Assembly (NCBI GenBank): GCA_013817465.1
Contig: JACDCP010000021.1
Span: 1-7,138, forward strand
Origin: Gammaproteobacteria bacterium
GTDB taxonomy: Bacteria > Pseudomonadota > Gammaproteobacteria > Steroidobacterales > JACDCP01
DNA: 7,138 bases
Direction of reading: 5' to 3'
Shown: in pieces, positions 1-5,340 of the stretch
Layout of the letters: every line of letters begins with the position of its first letter
Numbering within the stretch: position 1 is the first letter of the stretch
Notes under the pieces: generated by a model
Databases searched by the model: none
Told to the model about the DNA's origin: nothing
The model's input: the letters and a program-made list of their open reading frames with translations, nothing else
Program-made: the position numbers and the translations under genes

Positions 1-708
1 TGCCAGGCTCGACGAGACGGCCCCCATCACCTTGCGCCGCGATGCCCAGCGTGGCCGGATCGGCGTCAAGGTGTAGACGTGCTTCTTCGCCATGACGAGA
101 TAGCCTGCCGCGAGGTATCGCTGCCAGGGCGACCGCTCGGCATCGACCCGCTCCGGCTCCCGCGATGAAGAGCGCCGTTTGAACGGCGGAGCGAGATGGT
201 AATGATGCACGCATTCGATCTCGAAGCCGAGCAGCTTCAGCCAGTCACGAATGCGCCGCTCGGAGATGAACTGCTCGATACCGGGCGGAAATCGTCCGCG
301 CGAAAAGGTCCGCCGCAGTCCCCAGGAGCTGTGCGGATTGAAGCCAAGCACCAGCAGGCAGCCCTCGCCGATCAGCACGCGCTCGACCTCCCGCAGCACG
401 CGATGGGGCTCGGGGCTCAACTCCAGAGTATGCGGAAGCAGCACCGCGTCGATTGAATCCGTGGCGATGCCGAGCTCGGTCGGTTCGCCGAGGATGGATC
501 CACCGGCGCTGCTGTCGCCGATCAAGGCCTTGCGCTGCGTTCGGCCGTGCTCGAGCAGGCAGCCCGATCGTCCCCAGGCGCCGATCTGCAGGAGCTGAAC
601 GCCGAACACCTGCTCGAGCGAGTGCGCAACGACGCGCTCTTCCGTAGCCCTCAGGTCTTGTCCGAGTGGGGTGCGCAGCCACTTGTGAATTGCGGTGGGG
701 GCCGGCAT
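1..708 (-). CDS. SAM-dependent methyltransferase, YafS type (C-terminus cut by window edge)
   Basis: I translated this frame by hand. It stays open from ATG at 706-708 down to base 1 (236 codons), so the stop lies beyond the left edge. The protein begins MPAPTAIHKWLRTPLGQ. Motif I is the loose form LLQIGAWG (residues 39-46) rather than the classic DxGxGxG. It is followed by SIDAVLLPHTLE (85-96), a PEPHRVLREVERVL stretch (99-112) and LLVLGFNPHSSWGLRR (118-133). This pattern fits the class I methyltransferases encoded beside gloB and rnhA in many gammaproteobacteria (YafS in E. coli). The substrate of that group is, to my knowledge, not established. The family is usually about 240-260 residues, so little is missing. 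There is no good Shine-Dalgarno before the ATG. The frame is also open upstream, with a GTG at 733-735 as an alternative start, but the family-like N-terminus favours 708. The gene is divergent from gloB. Confidence 0.88.
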   Translation of the reverse strand, partial: MPAPTAIHKWLRTPLGQDLRATEERVVAHSLEQVFGVQLLQIGAWGRSGCLLEHGRTQRKALIGDSSAGGSILGEPTELGIATDSIDAVLLPHTLELSPEPHRVLREVERVLIGEGCLLVLGFNPHSSWGLRRTFSRGRFPPGIEQFISERRIRDWLKLLGFEIECVHHYHLAPPFKRRSSSREPERVDAERSPWQRYLAAGYLVMAKKHVYTLTPIRPRWASRRKVMGAVSSSLA

Positions 709-973
709 GCCGTTAGCATACCTGCACCGCGCCACAAGTAACCACAATAGCGGTGCACGGTTGCCTGCGCTGCCTGCGGGAATCGCACGGCGTCTCCCGG
801 ACCCGGGATCCGGCCCGCGGGCGCGCCACAAACTGTGAACGGGTCGGCGGCCGGGTAAAGAAGAATCCGTAGACTCCCACGGGAGGTCTTCTTGAAAGCG
901 TGCCGGGCGACATGCCCGCCGATGAGCGGGTGACGGGCGCGGCTTGCGTGGAAACGTCTAAACAGGTTCTGTC
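709..973. other. Divergent intergenic region between methyltransferase gene and gloB
   Basis: These 265 bases must hold the promoters for both divergent genes, but I see no convincing sigma-70 promoter on either strand. The best leftward candidate is TATGCT on the minus strand (715-720), ending six bases before the methyltransferase ATG. It has no good -35 and would imply a nearly leaderless transcript. On the plus strand, TTGAAA (892-897) lacks a matching -10. The region has several possible hairpins. One at 858-893 has a perfect 7-bp outer stem (AAGAAGA with TCTTCTT) and a 4-bp inner stem. The segment 904-938 holds competing CGGGC/GCCCG pairings. No protein or RNA gene is supported here. 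Confidence 0.6.
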
Positions 974-1747
974 ATGCTCGAAGTCACGTCGGTCGCGGCA
1001 TTTCGCGATAACTACATCTGGCTCGTCCACGGCGCCGATCGGCGCAAGGTCGCCGTGGTGGACCCGGGCGATGCGGGACCGGTGCTCGAGGCACTCGACC
1101 GGCTGGATCTCCAGCCGGCGGCAATCCTCGCTACGCATCATCATCATGATCATGTCGGCGGCATTGCCCGGCTCGTCGACACCTACGAGCTGCCGGTCTA
1201 CGGTCCGGCTGGCGAGCATGTCCCGCAGCGCACGCGGGGCCTCGCCGAGGGCGACACAGTCGAGCTGCCCATGCTCGAGCTCAGCTTCGAGGCGCTCGAT
1301 ATTCCAGGCCATACCGCCGGACATATCGCGTTCGTCGGGCACGGCAGCGTATTCTGCGGCGATACGCTGTTCAGCGCCGGCTGCGGACGCCTGTTCGAAG
1401 GGACACCGCAGCAGATGAGCCACTCGCTCGCCAAGCTTGCCGGTCTGCCGCCCGAAACGCAGGTTTACTGCGGTCACGAATACACAGTGGACAACCTGCG
1501 CTTCGCATTGACCGTCGAACCGGACAATGCTCGCGCGCAAGCATACCTCACCGAATCGCGTACGCGACGGCAGGATGGCGAGCCGACGTTGCCCTCGTCG
1601 ATCGGCCTCGAGCGGGAAGTGAACCCGTTCCTGCGTTGCGATCGCGCAACGGTGCGGGCCGCGGCGGAACGGCACGCGGGGGAGCCGCTCGCAGACGCGA
1701 TCGCGGTACTGGCCGAGATCAGGCACTGGAAGGACGGCTTCTCGTGA
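974..1747 (+). CDS. gloB: Hydroxyacylglutathione hydrolase (glyoxalase II)
   Basis: This enzyme hydrolyses S-lactoylglutathione to D-lactate and glutathione, the second step of cytosolic methylglyoxal detoxification. The 257-residue protein is a full-length metallo-beta-lactamase-fold glyoxalase II. It carries the binuclear metal motif THHHHDH (residues 54-60, ligands His55, His57, Asp59, His60), His113 in PGHTAGH, Asp130 in FCGDTLFSAGCGRLFEGT and His168 in CGHEY. Near the C-terminus, Arg250 and Lys253 (EIRHWKD) match residues that bind the glutathione carboxylates in the family. The start at 974 gives the typical short N-terminus leading into FRDNYIW. A modest CAGG lies seven bases upstream. 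The stop falls two bases before the ATG of mltD and overlaps an alternative GTG start of mltD, so the two genes are probably translationally coupled. All metal ligands are present, so the enzyme should be active. Confidence 0.97.
   Translation: MLEVTSVAAFRDNYIWLVHGADRRKVAVVDPGDAGPVLEALDRLDLQPAAILATHHHHDHVGGIARLVDTYELPVYGPAGEHVPQRTRGLAEGDTVELPMLELSFEALDIPGHTAGHIAFVGHGSVFCGDTLFSAGCGRLFEGTPQQMSHSLAKLAGLPPETQVYCGHEYTVDNLRFALTVEPDNARAQAYLTESRTRRQDGEPTLPSSIGLEREVNPFLRCDRATVRAAAERHAGEPLADAIAVLAEIRHWKDGFS
1728..1734 (+). promoter_or_regulatory. Shine-Dalgarno for mltD inside the gloB 3' end
   Basis: GGAAGGA lies in the last codons of gloB. It is 9 bases from a GTG (1744-1746) that overlaps the gloB stop in a GTGA junction, and 15 bases from the ATG at 1750. 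The spacing favours the GTG, codon type favours the ATG. The two starts differ by two codons in the same frame, so the protein is almost unchanged. Confidence 0.5.
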
Positions 1748-1749
1748 CG

Positions 1750-3450
1750 ATGGGGAAAAAATCGCGGTCGGACTGCGATTCGTGCGCGCGTCTCGCGGTC
1801 GGTCCCGAAACCAGGATTTCGAGGCAGCGCAGTCTGACCGCGATTTTTTCCCTCTTTGCTTTGTTCAGCGCTTTGTTCGTCCTCCCAGGCTGCGCGAGCT
1901 TTGATTATCACGGTCGAAGCCCGGCGCCGGTCGAGGTGCAAGCGCCCGTGCCCGCGCCGGCTCGGATTCCCCCTGCAAAGCCGTTCAGGATGTCGTTCGC
2001 CGTCGCGATGCCGGCCGGCCTCCTGCCGGAAAACCCCTGCGAGCCGATGGTCCCGCTGGATCTCATCGCCCGGGCCCGCGCGCAGTTTGCGCTGCCGGTT
2101 GTCGAGCGCCCCGAGGTCCAGCGTCAACTCGACTGGTACGTGCAGCACCCGCAGTATTTCGAGCGCGTGTTGACGCGCGCCGGTAAGTATCTCTATTTCA
2201 CCGTCCAGGAGCTCGAGCGCCGCGGCATGCCGGGCGAGCTCGCCTTTCTGCCGATCGTGGAGAGCGCCTTCGATCCGTTCGCCTATTCGCGCAGTCGCGC
2301 GTCCGGGCTGTGGCAGTTCATTCCGGGCACGGGACGCGTGTACGGCCTCCGGCAGGACTGGTGGTACGATGCGCGCCGCGACGTGGAGGCGTCGACGCTG
2401 GCCGCCCTCGATTACCTGGAGGCGCTCGGCAAGCTTTTCGAAGGAAACTGGCTGCTTGCCATTGCCGGCTACAACACCGGCGAAGGCAACGTGATACGCG
2501 CCGTCCGGCGCAATCTGCAGGCCCTGCGGCCAACCGAATTCTGGGATCTCAAGCTGCCGCTGGAAACGCGGGCCTACGTGCCGAAGCTGCTTGCGCTCAA
2601 GCGCATCATCGCCGACCCGGCCGCTTTCGGGCTCACGCTGCCGGCGATCCCCGACACGCCTTATTTCGTCGCCGTGGAGACCGGCGGGCAGATCGATCTC
2701 GCGCTGGCCGCCGAGCTTGCCGGCTTAAGCATGGCCGATCTGTACGCTCTCAATCCCGGCCACAATCGCTGGACGACGCCGCCGGATGGCCCGCACCGCC
2801 TGCTGGTGCCGGTAGCAAACAAGGATCGCCTGCTCGCAGGACTCGCTGAGCTGCCGCCCGAGAATCGTGTGCGCTGGCAACGGCACCACATTCAGCGGGG
2901 GGAATCGCTGGGCTCGATCGCGCGCCACTACCGGACCACGGCCGCCTTTCTCCAGCAGGCGAATCGTCTGAGCGGCTCGCTGATCCGCGCCGGCGATTAT
3001 CTGATGATTCCGAGCGCCACCGCATCGGCTGAGCACTATTCGATGAGCGAGCAGGCACGGCTCCAGCGCGCTGTGAACACGCCGCAGGGCCAGCTGAGCC
3101 ACCGGGTCCGGCGCGGCGATAACCTGTGGTCTATCGCACGGGCGCACAATGTGAGCACGCGAGAGCTGGCGAAGTGGAACGGCATGGCGCCCGGTGATAC
3201 GCTCGCAGTCGGTCGGGAGCTCGTCATCTGGTCGTCCGCGGACGCGCCGGTTGCCGTGGCGACCGGATCGGCAACCAACAAACGCATTCAATACACTGTG
3301 CAGCGCGGCGATTCGCTGTATCGCATTTCGACACGCTTCAAGGTTTCCGTGCCGCAGCTCATCGAATGGAACAGCCTCAACAAGAACAACTACCTGCAAC
3401 CGGGCCAACGCCTGGTGCTGTACGTGGACGTCACGCGCCAGACAGGCTGA
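1750..3450 (+). CDS. mltD: Membrane-bound lytic murein transglycosylase D with three LysM repeats
   Basis: MltD cleaves the MurNAc-GlcNAc bond of peptidoglycan with formation of 1,6-anhydro-MurNAc, acting from the inner face of the outer membrane. The protein is 566 residues from ATG 1750. A lipoprotein signal peptide ends in the lipobox LPGC (Cys48), preceded by a hydrophobic core from about residue 29 to 45. The SLT catalytic domain spans about 145-290 with the catalytic Glu171 in LPIVESAFDP, then SGLWQFIPGTG (185-195) and AIAGYNTGEGNV (237-248). Three LysM domains that should bind glycan follow at about 378-420, 449-493 and 513-557. The n-region is unusually long (about 28 residues) and is encoded by an inverted-repeat element at 1753-1852, so the start of this protein appears to be built from repeat DNA. 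No usable start follows the repeat: TTG 1861 would leave a signal peptide too short and uncharged. GTG 1744 is an alternative start. Confidence 0.95.
   Translation: MGKKSRSDCDSCARLAVGPETRISRQRSLTAIFSLFALFSALFVLPGCASFDYHGRSPAPVEVQAPVPAPARIPPAKPFRMSFAVAMPAGLLPENPCEPMVPLDLIARARAQFALPVVERPEVQRQLDWYVQHPQYFERVLTRAGKYLYFTVQELERRGMPGELAFLPIVESAFDPFAYSRSRASGLWQFIPGTGRVYGLRQDWWYDARRDVEASTLAALDYLEALGKLFEGNWLLAIAGYNTGEGNVIRAVRRNLQALRPTEFWDLKLPLETRAYVPKLLALKRIIADPAAFGLTLPAIPDTPYFVAVETGGQIDLALAAELAGLSMADLYALNPGHNRWTTPPDGPHRLLVPVANKDRLLAGLAELPPENRVRWQRHHIQRGESLGSIARHYRTTAAFLQQANRLSGSLIRAGDYLMIPSATASAEHYSMSEQARLQRAVNTPQGQLSHRVRRGDNLWSIARAHNVSTRELAKWNGMAPGDTLAVGRELVIWSSADAPVAVATGSATNKRIQYTVQRGDSLYRISTRFKVSVPQLIEWNSLNKNNYLQPGQRLVLYVDVTRQTG
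1753..1852. repeat. Paired inverted REP-like element, family 1, inside the 5' end of mltD
   Basis: Two 25-base arms, 1753-1777 and 1828-1852, are reverse complements with a single mismatch and a 50-base spacer. The outer ends are GGGAAAAAA and TTTTTTCCC. The left unit also folds on itself: AATCGCGGT (1760-1768) pairs with ACTGCGATT (1772-1780) around a 3-base loop, with one G-U. The right unit forms a weaker hairpin (1828-1833 with 1837-1842) followed by a run of six T, which resembles an intrinsic terminator on the plus strand. TCGCGGTCGG recurs at 1762-1771 and 1793-1802, giving alternative pairings. Two self-folding units in inverted order is the layout of REP/BIME elements; assignment to that class is inference. 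It starts 5 bases after the gloB stop. Confidence 0.75.
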
Positions 3451-3451
3451 G

Positions 3452-3510
3452 CGGGAAAATGGGGACATTCCTGTTTTCATACCGAAATCAGGAATGTCCC
3501 CATTTTCCCG
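3452..3510. repeat. Paired inverted REP-like element, family 2, copy A (mltD-fabI gap)
   Basis: Arms 3452-3473 and 3489-3510 are perfect 22-base reverse complements. The pairing extends to 27 bases with one mismatch (3474 against 3488), leaving a 5-base loop at 3479-3483. The core AAATGGGGACATTCCTG (3457-3473) is shared with the element at 5249-5336. Each arm also folds alone: in the left unit GAAAA (3455-3459) pairs with TTTTC (3474-3478). The single inter-arm mismatch is exactly the base that makes the left unit self-complementary. The element begins one base after the mltD stop and ends 13 bases before the fabI start. There is no T-run, so it is more likely an mRNA 3'-end or processing structure than a classic terminator. 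Confidence 0.85.
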
Positions 3511-3523
3511 GGGCGGCCTGAGC

Positions 3524-4306
3524 TTGGGGTTTCTCGCCGGCAAGCGCGCGTTGATCGTCGGTCTGGCGAGCGCCCGATCGATAGCCTGGGGCATTTCCCA
3601 GGCGATGCGGCGCGAAGGCGCCGAGCTGGCCTTCACGTATCAGAACGACAAGCTCAAAGGCCGTGTGGAAGAGATGGCCGCCGAGCTCGGCTCGAAGCTC
3701 ACGTTTCCGATGGACGTTGCCGGCGATGTCGAAATCGATCAGGCATTCAGCCGACTCGCGGATGCCTGGGACGGGCTGGACATTATCGTGCACTCGGTCG
3801 CGTTTGCGCCCCGCGACCAGATCGCAGGCAATTACCTCGAAGTCGTCAACCGCGAAGGCTTCCGCATAGCCCATGAGATCTCGAGCTACAGCTTCGCTGC
3901 GCTCGCGAAAGCCAGCCGGCGGCTCATGCGGGGCCGCAATGGCGCATTGCTGACCATGACCTATCTGGGCGCCGTGCGCGCCGTGCCGCATTACAACGTC
4001 ATGGGACTCGCGAAAGCCAGTCTCGAAGCCAACGTACGGTTCATGGCGAACGACCTGGGTCCCGAGGGCACCCGCGTCAATGCTATCTCCGCAGGGCCGA
4101 TCAAGACCCTGTCAGCGGCCGGCGTCTCCGGCTTTCGCAAGATGCTTACGCATGTCGAGGAGACAGCGCCCCTGCGGCGCAACGTCACCATCGATGACGT
4201 CGGCAATGCCGCCGCATTTCTTTGCTCCGACCTCGCCGCCGGCATCACCGGCGAGATCCTCTACGTGGATGCGGGGTACAGCACGGTCGGCATGAAGCTC
4301 GATTGA
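3524..4306 (+). CDS. fabI: Enoyl-[acyl-carrier-protein] reductase (NADH), TTG start
   Basis: FabI reduces trans-2-enoyl-ACP to acyl-ACP, the last step of each cycle of type II fatty acid synthesis, in the cytosol. It is a short-chain dehydrogenase fold of 260 residues, close to E. coli FabI. The nucleotide-binding N-terminus reads GLASARSIAWGI (13-24). The catalytic pair of the Y-x6-K motif is Tyr157 and Lys164 (YNVMGLAK), with Tyr147 matching E. coli Tyr146. AISAGPIKTL and FRKML (204-208) complete the substrate lid region. The start was chosen because TTG 3524 gives MGFLAGKRALIVG, which matches the family N-terminus. An in-frame ATG at 3494 lies within the repeat and would add ten residues; its AGGA abuts the ATG with no spacing. 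No strong Shine-Dalgarno precedes the TTG. Position 93 is Ala where E. coli has Gly. The gene probably shares transcription with gloB-mltD. Confidence 0.94.
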   Translation: MGFLAGKRALIVGLASARSIAWGISQAMRREGAELAFTYQNDKLKGRVEEMAAELGSKLTFPMDVAGDVEIDQAFSRLADAWDGLDIIVHSVAFAPRDQIAGNYLEVVNREGFRIAHEISSYSFAALAKASRRLMRGRNGALLTMTYLGAVRAVPHYNVMGLAKASLEANVRFMANDLGPEGTRVNAISAGPIKTLSAAGVSGFRKMLTHVEETAPLRRNVTIDDVGNAAAFLCSDLAAGITGEILYVDAGYSTVGMKLD

Positions 4307-4310
4307 CGGA

Positions 4311-5231
4311 TTATTCAGTGCTTCCCTGGTTCTTCAGCACATCGATCCGCTGTCGCGCCTCCTCCACCGTAGCAGCCTCCTCGGGCGGCGCGAGCTCGAT
4401 GTAGGCCTCGTAGGCGTTTATCGCCTCTTCCATGCGACCTGTCTGCTCATAAACGTTCGCTTTGTTGAGGTGCACGGCCACCAGCTCGGGGTTGATTTCC
4501 AAGACCTTGTCGAAATCCGCGACCGCCCGCGCATAGTCGTGCTTCACATAAGCATGAATCAGACCGCGGTTCAGGTACACCTCCTCGAATGCCGGATCGA
4601 TCTTCAGGGCCTCGTCGAAGTCCGAAAGCGCGCGATCGTAGTCTTTCTTGCTGTTCGCATAGACGACGCCCCGGTCGAACCAGGACATGGCGAACTTCGG
4701 GTTCCTCTCCAGAGCGCGGGTAAAGTCCGCTATGGCCGGATCGTAATTGCCGGTCAGCGTGTGCATTGCGGCACGGCTCTGATACGGCTCGGCATCTTGT
4801 GGATCGAGCTCTATTGCCTTGCTGTAGTCGGCGATTGCCTGTTCGTGTCGCTCCTGCAACGCATGAATGTTCCCTCTGCTGCTCCAGGCTTTGCCGTAGC
4901 CCGGATCTCCGGCAACGGCCTCATCCGCCTCGGCCATTGCCTGGTCCCAGTCGCCCTCGTTGCCCACCACAAAAGCCTTGAAAAGGTGCACGGCGGTCGC
5001 TTCCCGGATTTCCCCCGAAGTTGCGTCCTCCACGATTTCCAGCGCCGTCGCCGAGCTGAAGTCGTGCGGGTCTGCCTGCAACGCCTGCGCGAAAGCATCG
5101 CCGGCCTCTTGCAATCGGCCCTGAGCGGCATGTTCCACACCTCGATCGTAAAGCGCCTCCGCGCTCTCGGCCTGCACGCCGCCGATCATCAGCAGGCACA
5201 GCGCGCACAAACCAATCTTGCTCGATTTCAT
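4311..5231 (-). CDS. Exported tetratricopeptide-repeat protein of unknown role
   Basis: The product is 306 residues starting MKSSKIGLCALCLLM. It has a Sec signal peptide (residues 1-21, probable cleavage VQA|ES), so it should act in the periplasm. Six or seven TPR motifs fill the rest, at about 23-56, 83-111, 113-146, 147-180, 181-215, 217-249 and 250-283. They show the usual W/Y-x2-RG, Y/F-x-A-I-x-D-F/Y and A-L-x-x-D/N-P signatures. An interruption at about 57-82 separates the first repeat from the others. TPR arrays bind protein partners; no catalytic domain is present, so I cannot assign a partner. The start at 5231 is firm because AAGGAGG lies six bases upstream. The frame continues upstream through the repeat, but that part is not family-like. 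The stop is 4 bases from the convergent fabI stop, with no terminator between. Confidence 0.9.
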   Translation of the reverse strand: MKSSKIGLCALCLLMIGGVQAESAEALYDRGVEHAAQGRLQEAGDAFAQALQADPHDFSSATALEIVEDATSGEIREATAVHLFKAFVVGNEGDWDQAMAEADEAVAGDPGYGKAWSSRGNIHALQERHEQAIADYSKAIELDPQDAEPYQSRAAMHTLTGNYDPAIADFTRALERNPKFAMSWFDRGVVYANSKKDYDRALSDFDEALKIDPAFEEVYLNRGLIHAYVKHDYARAVADFDKVLEINPELVAVHLNKANVYEQTGRMEEAINAYEAYIELAPPEEAATVEEARQRIDVLKNQGSTE

Positions 5232-5237
5232 GGTCGG

Positions 5238-5244
5238 CCTCCTT
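5238..5244 (-). promoter_or_regulatory. Strong Shine-Dalgarno for the TPR gene
   Basis: On the minus strand this reads AAGGAGG, six bases before the ATG at 5231. It fixes the start and predicts efficient initiation. It sits between the start codon and the repeat at 5249-5336, so any inversion bounded by the repeats would carry it along with its gene. Confidence 0.85.
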
Positions 5245-5248
5245 CGCC

Positions 5249-5336
5249 GGAAATGGGGACATTCCTGATTTCCAATTGGAAACGAGTAAAAACCGTCACT
5301 ATTTTCCGCTTGGAAATCAGGAATGTCCCCATTTCC
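5249..5336. repeat. Paired inverted REP-like element, family 2, copy B (symporter-TPR gap)
   Basis: Arms 5249-5274 and 5311-5336 are perfect 26-base reverse complements around a 36-base, AT-richer spacer. Each arm also folds alone: GGAAAT (5249-5254) pairs with ATTTCC (5268-5273), enclosing a GGA/TCC mini-stem. The arm 5313-5334 is identical over 22 bases to 3484-3505 of copy A. The element starts 4 bases after the symporter stop in the direction of transcription. It fills most of the 109-base gap before the TPR gene, so it could limit or process readthrough into that gene. Confidence 0.85.
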
Positions 5337-5340
5337 CGGT

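Noticed and set aside
858..893. Hairpin upstream of gloB considered as an intrinsic terminator.
   Set aside because: No plus-strand gene ends before it and it is followed by GAAAGC rather than a T-run.
1130..1160. CATCATCATCATGATCATG run considered as a simple-sequence phase-variation tract.
   Set aside because: It encodes the conserved THHHHDH metal motif of glyoxalase II, so the repeats follow from the protein.
713..1726. Long open frame (337 codons) on the minus strand opposite gloB.
   Set aside because: It is antisense to gloB with its intact metal ligands, has an Arg-rich and Cys-rich composition typical of GC-rich shadow frames, and shows no domain.
2725..3636. Long open frame (303 codons) on the minus strand opposite mltD and the start of fabI.
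   Set aside because: It reads through the repeat and the antisense of three LysM domains. No recognisable protein features and no ribosome binding site.
3701..3830. Ala93 in FabI at the position of E. coli Gly93, where substitutions confer triclosan or diazaborine resistance.
   Set aside because: Ala at this position is normal in some susceptible FabI proteins such as that of Staphylococcus aureus. The variant alone is not evidence for resistance.
3452..5336. Repeated GGGGACATTCCT motifs considered as a CRISPR array.
   Set aside because: The copies are inverted pairs 1.7 kb apart at gene ends, not regularly spaced direct repeats, and no cas gene is near.
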